DNA of 7,847 bases from CAYXTC01 sp964479375. Its GTDB lineage: Bacteria > Patescibacteriota > Minisyncoccia > Minisyncoccales > GWA2-38-27. The stretch covers positions 1 through 7,847 of the forward strand of contig CAYZKD010000023.1 in the NCBI GenBank assembly GCA_964479375.1, given 5' to 3'. The notes under the pieces are model-generated. The model was not told the origin of the DNA, made no database searches, and saw nothing but the letters and a program-made list of their open reading frames with translations. Shown in pieces: positions 1-5,757 of this stretch (position 1 is its first letter; every line of letters starts with the position of its first letter). The translations under genes were made by a program, and so were the position numbers.

Positions 1-66
1 TGTTTTCACGACCTTTAATTCATCTTACCCTGTTCCAACTTCTTTAGTATACCCCAGCGCATGGTA

Positions 67-95
67 TTGACATAAATAGACTATTATGATAGAAT
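67..95 (+). promoter_or_regulatory. Strong sigma70-type promoter of the PEP-CTERM gene
   Basis: TTGACA at 67-72 is followed by a 17-bp spacer and TAGAAT at 90-95. A TG at 87-88 makes it an extended -10. Transcription should start near 102, giving a leader of about 70 nt before the ATG at 173. Confidence 0.75.
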
Positions 96-119
96 ATAAA
101 CTTAGTGAACTTTGATAAA

Positions 120-140
120 ACTGCGGAGTGTTTCCGCAGT
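120..140 (+). promoter_or_regulatory. Leader hairpin upstream of the PEP-CTERM gene
   Basis: A perfect 8-bp stem (ACTGCGGA at 120-127 with TCCGCAGT at 133-140) closes a 5-nt loop inside the predicted 5' leader. No T-tract follows, so it is not a terminator; mRNA stabilisation or a regulatory structure is inferred. The Shine-Dalgarno AAGGAG (161-166) lies outside it, 6 nt before the ATG. Confidence 0.5.
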
Positions 141-172
141 AAATAACAAGGCTATCAGATAAGGAGAAAAAC

Positions 173-832
173 ATGAGAGCCTTGGCAATCGTTTCGCTTG
201 TTCTGGCGGTTTTGTTGGTCGGTTCATCGGCCTCGGCTGCTGCTCTTGAGCAGAATTGGCAGAACCTGAACGGTTCTTTCGATCTGCCGGGCATCTGGGC
301 CAACTGGAATGGGAGTGGTCAGGACTCTCGTGCAAGAACGGACGTCTCGGCCAAACTCGAAGACGCATTTTTCACTTCGGGCCGCTTCAGCCTGAATTCC
401 CTTCAGGAGACTCCTAGCAAGTTCTACGGGACTTTTCACTGGGAAGGCCTATTTAAAGGCAGGCCTGACAATGGTCGGCACAGCTACATGGATATCGACC
501 GCCGCGGAGTCAGTCTCTCTATGGGAAGTAGCGTTTCATACGACGAAAACCAGCTCTTTTTGTCGGGCTGGGCGTCGCTCTTTCCGGCTGACATCACTTC
601 AAACGCCTTCCGGTATTCGGAGCGAGACCTCTACGTTGGCTGGAGCGAAGAGCTGCAAGAACCGATCTACGAGCCCGGCTGGTGCGTCGACTATGGGTTC
701 GGGGGCAATTGGCTGTCAACCAACGCTATGACGGCCAAGGAAGTCGGCGCCATGTTCCCGTCCGTGCCAGAGCCAGCAACCCTAGGACTGTTCGTTATCG
801 GTTCGGTTCTGGCGTTTCGCAAGCGGCGCTAG
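173..832 (+). CDS. PEP-CTERM sorting-signal exported protein
   Basis: A 219-residue secreted protein. Residues 1-24 are a Sec signal peptide with probable cleavage after the SASA segment. The last ~23 residues form a PEP-CTERM tripartite signal: VPEPAT, a short hydrophobic span, then RKRR. In the family this tag is processed by an exosortase and the protein goes to the envelope or exopolysaccharide matrix. The middle is rich in Trp, Gly, Ser and aromatics and matches no domain I recognise. The start is fixed by AAGGAG six bases upstream. The gene has its own promoter, leader hairpin and terminator. Its GC content (mid-50s percent by eye) is far above the AT-rich genes that follow, and no exosortase is visible here. 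Transfer from a PEP-CTERM-bearing bacterium, or an assembly join, is inferred. Confidence 0.85.
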   Translation: MRALAIVSLVLAVLLVGSSASAAALEQNWQNLNGSFDLPGIWANWNGSGQDSRARTDVSAKLEDAFFTSGRFSLNSLQETPSKFYGTFHWEGLFKGRPDNGRHSYMDIDRRGVSLSMGSSVSYDENQLFLSGWASLFPADITSNAFRYSERDLYVGWSEELQEPIYEPGWCVDYGFGGNWLSTNAMTAKEVGAMFPSVPEPATLGLFVIGSVLAFRKRR

Positions 833-838
833 CCGCAA

Positions 839-885
839 GGCCCCGAGAAAAGCTTATTAAAGCTCTTTTCGGGGCCGTTTTTTTA
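839..885 (+). terminator. Rho-independent terminator of the PEP-CTERM gene
   Basis: A 17-position stem (839-855 with 860-876) has one G-U pair and one A-C mismatch, begins with GGCCCCGA and ends in CGGGGCC, and is followed by a run of seven T. It starts 7 nt after the stop codon. Confidence 0.9.
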
Positions 886-934
886 TTTGAGAAATCCCCG
901 AAAATGGATACAATGAAATACAGGTGGGAGGGAG

Positions 935-989
935 AAATGGGGTCGGGGGCGATTTATTCTTCCACAATTAATCGCTCCTGACCCCATTT
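935..989. repeat. REP-like imperfect palindrome
   Basis: Two 24-nt arms (935-958 and 966-989) flank a 7-nt loop. The arms match at 21 of 24 positions and two of the three differences would be G-U pairs in RNA. Each arm starts AAATGGGGTC and continues into a GCGATT core. A further 13-nt block at 1006-1018 repeats the right-arm segment ATTAATCGCTCCT with one change. This is the style of REP/RAYT (Y1 transposase-associated) palindromes, but no transposase is present. It lies just past the GC-rich PEP-CTERM unit. Confidence 0.65.
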
Positions 990-1157
990 TGCAGACAATC
1001 CCTTCATTGATCGCTCCTATGAAAGTGTCCGGGCAGCGAGTCATGATAGAACTTTCTGTTGTCAGAGAAAGCAGATATTCTGCTCCTCAAAATCAAGTGA
1101 GGGGTTTAGTGTAGCGAAAGCAAGAAAATATTAGGTCTATTGTCCTTTTTGTTTTTT
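990..1157. other. Gene-free intergenic stretch
   Basis: No credible reading frame is seen between the palindrome and the next promoter. It holds the 13-nt partial repeat at 1006-1018 and a small 6-bp inverted repeat (AGCAGA/TCTGCT at 1070-1084). Nothing else is recognisable. Confidence 0.5.
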
Positions 1158-1166
1158 TGCTATAGT
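1158..1166 (+). promoter_or_regulatory. Extended -10 promoter of the gene at 1199
   Basis: TG at 1158-1159 plus one base precedes TATAGT at 1161-1166, just after a T-rich run. No convincing -35 is visible. The expected start near 1173 leaves a leader of about 25 nt. Confidence 0.5.
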
Positions 1167-1198
1167 AAAATAAAGAAAGATAAACAATTTAATTCATT

Positions 1199-1999
1199 GT
1201 GAAAATACAAAAAGGAATCTCAACATTTTTTGCTATATTAGTTGTGGGCCTCGTGGCCCTAATAGGTTTTGTTGTTTTCTATTCTTATCAGTATATTTGG
1301 GTTCAGGAAGAAGAAGCAAAGACAGGAACTGTAGAAACCAACTTTTCTAAACTTGACGAAGATTTACTATTAGAGAAGCTTTTTCCTAATTTAAGCTTTA
1401 CAAATGGAGTAGCTGAACATACGGAGAAACATCCTCAGGATCTTAACCTTGAATTAAAAGAAACAATAAAGGATTACTTTATAAGCGCTGAAAAGAAAAG
1501 CTTGCTCCTTGTTACAGAACTCGAAGGAGTAGGACATACTGGAGGCTTGTATCATGCCTATCTTGGATTATTTGATAAGGAGGGGAATCTTCTAACGTCA
1601 GAATCTTCTTATCCTGCTCCCAATTATTCTAACCCTTTAGGAGATGATTACTATAATTTTTCGTTAGACAAAGCTCAATTTGGAGGAGATCAAGGAAACT
1701 TTGGAATATATGAGTGTAATGGGATAAAATATATTGTTTTTGTTTCTCATGATTGTCCAAATGGAACATGTTGTTTTGGAAAAGCAAAAGTTTTTAAGAT
1801 AAGCAATGGCAGATTTGAGGAAATTAAATTGTTGGGCGATGAATTTTTTTCTAACCCCTCTTATGGACTAAAATTATCTTTATCGGGTGTGAAAATGATA
1901 ATTAAAAAAGTGCCAGCTGTAGCAATGGCGGGAGGAAGTTGTCCAGAAACTGATTATATGGTTTTAGACTGGGATAAAGATAAATGTGTTTTTGAGTAA
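1199..1999 (+). CDS. Membrane-anchored protein of unknown function
   Basis: A 266-residue protein translated from GTG. No ATG is available near the N-terminus, and the GTG sits just before the lysine-rich start of the signal anchor. Residues about 9-31 form one hydrophobic span preceded by KIQKGIS, so the rest is probably outside the membrane. The lysine-glycine start resembles class III (pilin-like) signal peptides, but no pilin domain follows, so this may be coincidence. The exported part has a DCPNGTCC cluster and two further C-terminal cysteines that could form disulfides. No family is recognised. A weak purine stretch (AAAGAAAG) lies upstream, well separated from the start. It is a single-gene unit with its own promoter; the nearest downstream terminator is at 2114-2139. 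Confidence 0.75.
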   Translation: MKIQKGISTFFAILVVGLVALIGFVVFYSYQYIWVQEEEAKTGTVETNFSKLDEDLLLEKLFPNLSFTNGVAEHTEKHPQDLNLELKETIKDYFISAEKKSLLLVTELEGVGHTGGLYHAYLGLFDKEGNLLTSESSYPAPNYSNPLGDDYYNFSLDKAQFGGDQGNFGIYECNGIKYIVFVSHDCPNGTCCFGKAKVFKISNGRFEEIKLLGDEFFSNPSYGLKLSLSGVKMIIKKVPAVAMAGGSCPETDYMVLDWDKDKCVFE

Positions 2000-2016
2000 T
2001 TTACGCTAGACAATTT

Positions 2017-2100
2017 CTAATATTACTTAATAGTCTTTTGGGTTTCTTCAACCTCAAATACCCACCTCAAAGCTCGAAAATCGTCCCAAGCGGGGAGCTA
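2017..2100 (-). repeat. Long form of dispersed repeat (copy A region)
   Basis: This stretch aligns along most of its length, with small gaps, to 4717-4805: shared blocks include TAATATT, TTAATA, CTTTT and the GAAAAT-GTCCC core. On the minus strand it reads from a TAG through about 23 codons to a TAA, giving a peptide that begins LPAWDDFRAL. No start codon or ribosome site accompanies it, so it is annotated as a repeat or gene-end relic, not a CDS. Confidence 0.5.
2069..2100 (-). repeat. Dispersed 32-nt repeat, copy A
   Basis: The minus strand reads TAGCTCC, 8 variable bases, then GACGATTTTCGAGC and TTT. AGCTC and GAGCT form a 5-bp inverted end pair. Related copies lie at 4774-4805, 5362-5394 and 6483-6516, all in the same orientation. 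A TATAAT overlaps its right edge on the plus strand (2099-2104) but leads straight into a terminator. Confidence 0.6.
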
Positions 2101-2113
2101 TAATAAGTAAATG

Positions 2114-2139
2114 AAGCCTGATTTGTTTGGGCTTTTTTT
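2114..2139 (+). terminator. Short hairpin terminator between convergent genes
   Basis: AAGCC (2114-2118) pairs with GGCTT (2130-2134), with one extra T-G pair, and seven T follow. It most likely ends plus-strand transcription from the gene at 1199. Its T-run overlaps the TAA stop of the convergent DUF2207 gene, which may use the same hairpin with a weaker U-tract. Confidence 0.55.
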
Positions 2140-3826
2140 ACCAGCCTCCGCCACCTCCGCCACCGGCTCCACCTCCGGCACTTCCACCACCCCCGGCACC
2201 TGTGCCAGAAGAGACGTGGGAGGATATTGAGCTAGAGACACCGTTTATAGCAGAGACAAAAGAGCTAGCGCTGAGGCCGCCCGCTTCAGCAGAATACCAA
2301 CCGGGAGGATGCGCTTTGAAGTATCCACTCCCGTATATTTTCTCTATCTTTTTTGCCCATTTTTTGACTAGGCCGAACACAACAGCCGAAGGAAGAAGTT
2401 TGTCAAAGATTTGTTCTTTTGCGTAGAAGGGCTGTCTATATTTTTCAGCAGTTTTCATATAAAGATTTAATCCTTTTATTCTTCGGAAAAGATCAGCTCC
2501 TCTTCTGCTTCTTTTGGGCATAAATCTAGAAAAAACTATAAAGATAAGGCCCGAGGACGATAAGGATAGTTGGCTGATTTCAAGAAATTTGAACAACCAT
2601 AAGGATGTAATAATCAGGGCTATTCCGCAGATTATAAAGATTGCCGACATTATTCTTCCTTTCTTAATGGTTAGGTTTTTATTCCTAAAAATATCTAGGA
2701 TTTCTTCTCTAAGAAATTTCATTCTCATCCTTCCGCTTCTTTTTTTAAGACTGGAGACAGCTACTGCGTTCTGTCCGGCAAAAACTCTTCTGAGCACAGC
2801 CTTCTCGTATTCATCTGTTGGCTCTTTTCCAGCCTTTTTTAATTTATAATCTTTGTATTTAAAAACAAGAAATTTTTTATTTATTTCTTTTATATTAATT
2901 ATCCCCCTTACGGCCATCTCAATTATGGTAGCGGTGACGAATTTTGGTTTAAACCGTCCATTTTCGTAAAGAAGACCCATTTCTGCTGGAGGCATATTCT
3001 CCGGCACCTTAAATTCTGTGACCACCGGTTTTTTAATCTCAAGCTCTTTGCCGAAGTATTTCCACAGGAAAAAGCATAAGAGCAAGACAGAAAAAGGAAC
3101 AATCAACCATAAAAATTTTCCATATTTTTGTGAAAAGGTAAATTTGTAAGCACTGAACACGCCCTTGGGAAAAATGACAGAAAGAGTTATTGCTTTATTG
3201 GCGGGCAGGGTCTTTTCAGAGGTAATCCGCAACTTATTTTCTTCCGTCCACACGTAACTGGCCAAATCTTTGTTTTTATCGCCGGATTGTCCTGTATAAT
3301 ATTCTACCTGAACTTCTGTTTTGTTAGCCTCTCCCGGGAAAACAATGTCTGCTGAAAAGTTATCTATCTCTAAATCCCAAAATCCCAAAACGTTCCAATA
3401 GAATTCGTCGTAATCATGGTTCTCGGTTCTGATAACGTTTCCCACTTCGTAGATTATCTTGTATTTATTGATTCCGCTGACTGTTGCGTCCGGATCTCCA
3501 ATTTTCCAGACTATGGCCTCTTTCTTTTTTATGGTTTCGTATTTTATGGATTTTCCCTCAAAATCCGTTATGCTTATCAATCTTATTGGGAGATAGTAGG
3601 TCCTTTCTTTTGTTTTAAATTTAGTCGGCATTGCTCTAAAAAGGCCATGCTTTTTAGCCTTCCCGCAATCTGCCGTGATTCTTTCTGTAATTTTTGCCGT
3701 TGAGTTCTTGTTAACTATTATTTCGGTCTGGAAATCTTTTATATACCAGTAATCAACATTCTCTCTGGCAAGACAGAAAGGAGCCAGGGAAGAGAACAGA
3801 ACGATGAATAGCAGTGCCTTTTTCAT
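2138..3826 (-). CDS. DUF2207 family predicted membrane protein
   Basis: A 562-residue envelope protein with the organisation of the DUF2207 (YciQ-like) family. Residues 1-20 are a signal peptide. An exported beta-rich domain (about 24-230) carries the family-type start DYWYIKDFQTEIIVNKN. One membrane span follows at about 238-258, then a cytoplasmic segment with MPPAEMGLLYENG and a basic helical region. A second hydrophobic region lies at 392-436, probably two spans. The end is a Ser/Gly-rich tail (540-562) finishing in a run of Gly and Trp, typical of these proteins. The biochemical role of the family is unknown. Cys18 sits near the signal cleavage site but the preceding residue is Phe, so a lipobox is unlikely. 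The gene is divergent from 3892-4395 with only 65 bp between the starts. Confidence 0.9.
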   Translation of the reverse strand: MKKALLFIVLFSSLAPFCLARENVDYWYIKDFQTEIIVNKNSTAKITERITADCGKAKKHGLFRAMPTKFKTKERTYYLPIRLISITDFEGKSIKYETIKKKEAIVWKIGDPDATVSGINKYKIIYEVGNVIRTENHDYDEFYWNVLGFWDLEIDNFSADIVFPGEANKTEVQVEYYTGQSGDKNKDLASYVWTEENKLRITSEKTLPANKAITLSVIFPKGVFSAYKFTFSQKYGKFLWLIVPFSVLLLCFFLWKYFGKELEIKKPVVTEFKVPENMPPAEMGLLYENGRFKPKFVTATIIEMAVRGIINIKEINKKFLVFKYKDYKLKKAGKEPTDEYEKAVLRRVFAGQNAVAVSSLKKRSGRMRMKFLREEILDIFRNKNLTIKKGRIMSAIFIICGIALIITSLWLFKFLEISQLSLSSSGLIFIVFSRFMPKRSRRGADLFRRIKGLNLYMKTAEKYRQPFYAKEQIFDKLLPSAVVFGLVKKWAKKIEKIYGSGYFKAHPPGWYSAEAGGLSASSFVSAINGVSSSISSHVSSGTGAGGGGSAGGGAGGGGGGGW

Positions 3827-3833
3827 TTTATTT

Positions 3834-3841
3834 ATTTTATA
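3834..3841 (-). promoter_or_regulatory. -10 element of the DUF2207 gene
   Basis: On the minus strand TATAAAAT (3841-3834) ends only about 7-9 nt before the ATG at 3826-3824, so transcription should begin almost at the start codon. There is no room for a Shine-Dalgarno. A -35 is not obvious. Confidence 0.5.
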
Positions 3842-3875
3842 ACGTATTTCTTTCCGTTAAAAGGGGCCTGTTTTA

Positions 3876-3884
3876 TGGTAGAAT
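3876..3884 (+). promoter_or_regulatory. Extended -10 promoter, probably leaderless
   Basis: TGG followed by TAGAAT (3879-3884) is an extended -10 element. Seven bases later comes the ATG at 3892, so the transcript should start at or next to that codon. This supports 3892 as the start over the longer frame beginning at 3814. Confidence 0.6.
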
Positions 3885-3891
3885 GCTAGTA

Positions 3892-4395
3892 ATGGCAAAG
3901 ATAGTGGTTGTTAAAGATAAAATGCAAAAAGGGTATGAGTATGAAATATCAGAGCCCATGGGGCGAAATTTTAATGAGGGATTCAGCCCCCATCTTACGC
4001 CGAAAGAAATGCTTGAGATAGGGGTTTTTGGAGGGAAATATATGACAGACTGTAAAGAAGAGTTTCCCGCAAGATGGTTCAACAAAGCTAAGCTTTGTCC
4101 CGAAAAACACAACCCCGAGTTGAATTTTTTTAAGGTTAATGCCTCTCAGCCTCTTTCGGTTTGGATTAAGAAGGGATGGATTTATCATGAAGACCCTAGG
4201 GGATGGTTTCAATGGTATTGTAGATATTATTACGGTAGAAGATGCCCAGACGACAGAAGACAAATAAAAAGGTGGCGGTCTTTTAAAAGACACTGGGTTA
4301 CTGTAAGAAAAAAATGTTCTAGGGGCGATTTCGATTGTCGTCGCAGGCAAAGGCAAGCCCTTTTGCACTGGGCTTACGACTCCCGGCGGATTTAA
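3892..4395 (+). CDS. Conserved Trp/Arg-rich hypothetical protein
   Basis: A 167-residue soluble basic protein with no signal peptide. I recognise the overall pattern as a widespread conserved hypothetical family, from memory. Its blocks include GFSPHLTPKEMLEIGVFGGK, EEFPARWF, ASQPLSVWIKKGWI, PRGWFQWYCRYYYGRR and RQRQALLHWAYDS. The density of invariant-looking Trp, Tyr, Arg and Cys suggests a tightly packed, possibly nucleic-acid-binding fold, but no function is known to me. The frame is open upstream to 3814, but that extension would overlap the divergent DUF2207 start, looks unrelated, and would lie upstream of the -10 at 3879-3884. No Shine-Dalgarno precedes the ATG, consistent with a leaderless message. 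Confidence 0.85.
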   Translation: MAKIVVVKDKMQKGYEYEISEPMGRNFNEGFSPHLTPKEMLEIGVFGGKYMTDCKEEFPARWFNKAKLCPEKHNPELNFFKVNASQPLSVWIKKGWIYHEDPRGWFQWYCRYYYGRRCPDDRRQIKRWRSFKRHWVTVRKKCSRGDFDCRRRQRQALLHWAYDSRRI

Positions 4396-4426
4396 GAGTA
4401 GAGAGAAGATATTTATTAAAAGTTTA

Positions 4427-4455
4427 TTGACAAAAGTTAAACCAAAAGCTATAAT
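4427..4455 (+). promoter_or_regulatory. Consensus sigma70 promoter
   Basis: TTGACA (4427-4432), exactly 17 bp, then TATAAT (4450-4455): both hexamers are perfect. It drives the 54-residue protein at 4502. The ~40-nt leader contains a T7 run, and a CCTT segment could partly pair with the AAAGGA ribosome site; such pairing is only suggestive. Confidence 0.85.
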
Positions 4456-4501
4456 AACGGCCAGTTCCTTGGAAAAGTTTTTTTAAAAGAAAGGACCGGG
4501 C

Positions 4502-4666
4502 ATGACTCCAAAAGAGCATCAGTGTGTCACGATGGCAGAGATGGAGACGTGGTGGGAGAACAAGGACAAGGAAGCCTTAGCGCAGGCAGTTGAAAAGGCA
4601 AACAACTGCCCTCTCTGCAAACGCATTTGGATGAAGTTCTGGGCTTCTAAGCCTGCCGGCTCTTAA
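4502..4666 (+). CDS. Small Cys-containing (zinc-ribbon-like) protein, 54 aa
   Basis: A 54-residue protein beginning MTPKEHQC and ending ASKPAGS. The start has AAAGGA about ten bases upstream, the frame is framed by a perfect promoter and a perfect terminator, and codons look ordinary. Visible metal-ligand candidates are His6, Cys8, Cys36 and Cys39 (CPLC), separated by a predicted amphipathic helix rich in Glu, Lys and Ala. The spacing resembles the small zf-HC2 fold of anti-sigma factors (Cys, then a CxxC), although the usual His four residues before the CxxC is Lys here. No membrane span. Zinc binding and any regulatory role are inference. It forms a complete single-gene unit. Confidence 0.7.
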   Translation: MTPKEHQCVTMAEMETWWENKDKEALAQAVEKANNCPLCKRIWMKFWASKPAGS

Positions 4667-4676
4667 AGTTTCTGAT

Positions 4677-4706
4677 GACCTGAGATTATTTCTCAGGTCT
4701 TTTTTT
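4677..4706 (+). terminator. Rho-independent terminator of the 54-aa gene
   Basis: A perfect 9-bp stem (GACCTGAGA 4677-4685 with TCTCAGGTC 4691-4699), 5-nt loop and seven T. It starts ten bases after the stop codon. Confidence 0.92.
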
Positions 4707-4764
4707 ATGTCTTCGTTGATTCTTCAGTAATATTTAATACTTTTTCAAGTTTTTTAATCTTGAA
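4692..4764. repeat. ~72-nt direct repeat, copy 1
   Basis: This begins in the right arm of the terminator and repeats at 6056-6131 with about 90% identity. A 30-nt block starting GATTCTTCAGTAAT is identical in both. On the minus strand both copies end in the same peptide, EKVLNITEESTKT, then TAA; the one substitution within that peptide region (TCA/TCG) is silent. The right part overlaps the longer repeat ending at 4805. Confidence 0.75.
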
Positions 4765-4773
4765 TATTGCCCA

Positions 4774-4805
4774 AAAGTTCGAAAATTGTCCCAGCGGAGG
4801 GGCTA
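4774..4805 (-). repeat. Dispersed 32-nt repeat, copy B
   Basis: The minus strand reads TAGCCCC, 8 variable bases, GACAATTTTCGAACTTT. Translated after the TAG it gives PLRWDNFRTF. Compared with copy A, one base is missing just beyond the core. Correcting it restores a frame that runs through the 4707-4764 repeat to its TAA, suggesting a decayed coding sequence on the minus strand. Confidence 0.6.
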
Positions 4806-4842
4806 ATTTCAAATTAGGATACCTCTCATAGGATGTTCAAGC

Positions 4843-4868
4843 CGTTCTCGCAATAAGAGCGTTTTTTT
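4843..4868 (+). terminator. Short hairpin plus T-run just upstream of the Nudix gene
   Basis: CGTTCT (4843-4848) pairs with AGAGCG (4856-4861), one G-U pair, 7-nt loop, then seven T. It would block read-through into the Nudix gene; the T-run directly abuts that gene's -10 element. Confidence 0.5.
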
Positions 4869-4881
4869 GGTAGGATAAAAT
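4868..4881 (+). promoter_or_regulatory. Extended -10 promoter of the Nudix gene
   Basis: TGG then TAGGAT (4871-4876), overlapping an alternative TAAAAT (4876-4881). The ATG is at 4888, so the message is leaderless or nearly so. Only a weak AAGGA precedes the ATG, too close for normal spacing. Confidence 0.5.
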
Positions 4882-4887
4882 AAGGAT

Positions 4888-5361
4888 ATGGAAAATAACC
4901 AAGAACCAATTTTTACTGCTACTGGGAATGACATGCCCCGCAATGATATGCCTTTTGTAGAGCGCGAGGCGATTACTGCCATTGTTCGTGATCCTAAAAC
5001 TAATAAATATCTCGGATTGCGGTGGAAAAAAGTGGACTGGGAAACCTTTATCACCGGAGGAGTAGAAGAGGGTCAAACCCCCGAAGAAGCTGCTCGTGTT
5101 GAGGTTAGAGAAGAAAGCGGATACAAGAACCTTCGTCTTTTATCAGAGTTACCAAGATTCCATTCTAAGTTTTATCATGCTCCAAAAGGCGTTAATCGTT
5201 TTGCTCATTTTTATTCATTCCTTTTCGAATTAGAAAACGACAAACGAGAGCAAGTTTCGATAGATGAAAAAAAGAAACATGAATGTATATGGCTTGACGA
5301 AGCAAAGCTCAAAAAGTTTCGGCTCCCAAAAGGACATCGTTTTTTACTGGATTGGGTATAA
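4888..5361 (+). CDS. Nudix hydrolase, related to the CPR LeuRS-inserted Nudix domain
   Basis: A 157-residue cytoplasmic single-domain Nudix protein; the family hydrolyses nucleoside diphosphates linked to another moiety. The Nudix box spans Gly57-Tyr79. Metal-binding Glu72, Glu75 and Glu76 are present, but two consensus positions differ: Gln63 replaces the first Glu and Val71 replaces the Arg of REUXEE. From memory, the flanking segments (FVEREAITAIV, KYLGLRWKKVDWETFITGG, SKFYHAPKGVNRFAHF) closely resemble the Nudix domain inserted in leucyl-tRNA synthetases of CPR bacteria, so this may be a stand-alone copy. The substrate cannot be read from sequence and altered activity is possible. The start follows from the adjacent -10 element. 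Repeat copy C begins immediately after the stop codon. Confidence 0.85.
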   Translation: MENNQEPIFTATGNDMPRNDMPFVEREAITAIVRDPKTNKYLGLRWKKVDWETFITGGVEEGQTPEEAARVEVREESGYKNLRLLSELPRFHSKFYHAPKGVNRFAHFYSFLFELENDKREQVSIDEKKKHECIWLDEAKLKKFRLPKGHRFLLDWV

Positions 5362-5394
5362 AAAGGCTCTAATATCGTCTAATCCGCGGAGCTA
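5362..5394 (-). repeat. Dispersed repeat, copy C
   Basis: The minus strand reads TAGCTCC, 8 variable bases, GACGATATTAGAGCCTTT. After the TAG it translates as LRGLDDIRAF. It begins at the base after the Nudix stop codon. The remaining sequence to 5514 holds no gene that I can support. Confidence 0.6.
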
Positions 5395-5514
5395 AGATTT
5401 CTTTAAAAAAGGATTTTTATTTACCTCCAAGGAGTTGATATATATTGTGACAAAAGACACACAGCTATTTAACAGAAAAAGCAAAAATCCAGAACCCTCT
5501 CTTTCAGATGGGGC

Positions 5515-5721
5515 TTAAAACCAGATTTTTTTGTTGTTGGCAAACAGCTTTCCCAAGAGGACGTAAGCACAAAGGATTGATTTTCCCGATTTCTTCTCAG
5601 CCGAGATTACGATTTTCCTGACTTTCGGGTCATTAAAGCCCTCCAAGATATCCCGTTGGAGTTTATGTGGCTTAAATTCTATTTTCCTTTGAAGTTGTTG
5701 ATCTGAAATTGTTTTTGGCAT
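5515..5721 (-). pseudogene. Phage terminase large-subunit fragment (N-terminal ATPase part)
   Basis: A 68-residue frame matching the beginning of a phage DNA-packaging terminase ATPase, as I recognise it. It shows an FKPHKLQRDIL segment with the adenine-binding Gln, then KIVISAEKKSGKS as the Walker A (P-loop) region, and KKIWF, the strand usually followed by Val/Ile-Ala-Pro-Thr. Here a TAA stands where that residue should be, and in-frame APS follows it, so a premature stop is likely. No Walker B, rest of the ATPase or nuclease domain is found downstream. Full terminases are several hundred residues, so this is a remnant of a prophage or virus. The ATG lies at 5721-5719 with a minus-strand TATAAA-like element upstream. 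Confidence 0.65.
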
Positions 5722-5749
5722 TGACAGGTTTACAATTTTATATTATTGT
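5721..5749 (+). promoter_or_regulatory. Promoter of the 51-aa membrane peptide
   Basis: TTGACA (5721-5726), a 17-bp spacer and TATTGT (5744-5749). Start is predicted near 5757. The -35 touches the ATG of the divergent terminase relic. Confidence 0.5.
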
Positions 5750-5757
5750 TCATATTG

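Noticed and set aside
904..981. Short ATG frame across the REP-like palindrome
   Set aside because: It is the palindrome translated; no ribosome site or coding pattern.
1199..1290. Type IV pilin reading of the N-terminus of the 1199 protein
   Set aside because: KGIS resembles a class III cleavage site, but there is no Glu at position five of the would-be mature protein and no pilin-like body.
2099..2104. TATAAT just after repeat copy A
   Set aside because: No -35 and no TG extension, and a terminator starts ten bases later with no plus-strand gene beyond; probably part of the repeat edge.
2127..2426. Plus-strand frame with a proline-rich start
   Set aside because: It is the antisense image of the Gly-rich tail and C-terminal part of the DUF2207 gene; codon-level sense lies on the minus strand.
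3814..3891. Upstream extension of the 3892 gene to an earlier ATG
   Set aside because: The extension overlaps the divergent DUF2207 start, looks hydrophobic and unrelated, and precedes the -10 element at 3879-3884, so it would not be transcribed from it.
5449..5517. GTG-started 23-codon plus-strand frame (TKDTQLFNRK) after AAGGAG
   Set aside because: The ribosome-site spacing is too long, there is no clear promoter or terminator, and it runs into the terminase relic's stop on the other strand; too little to call a gene.
5483..5530. AAAAATC/GATTTTT inverted repeat before the terminase relic
   Set aside because: Only seven A/T-rich pairs around a 34-nt loop; expected by chance in this composition.
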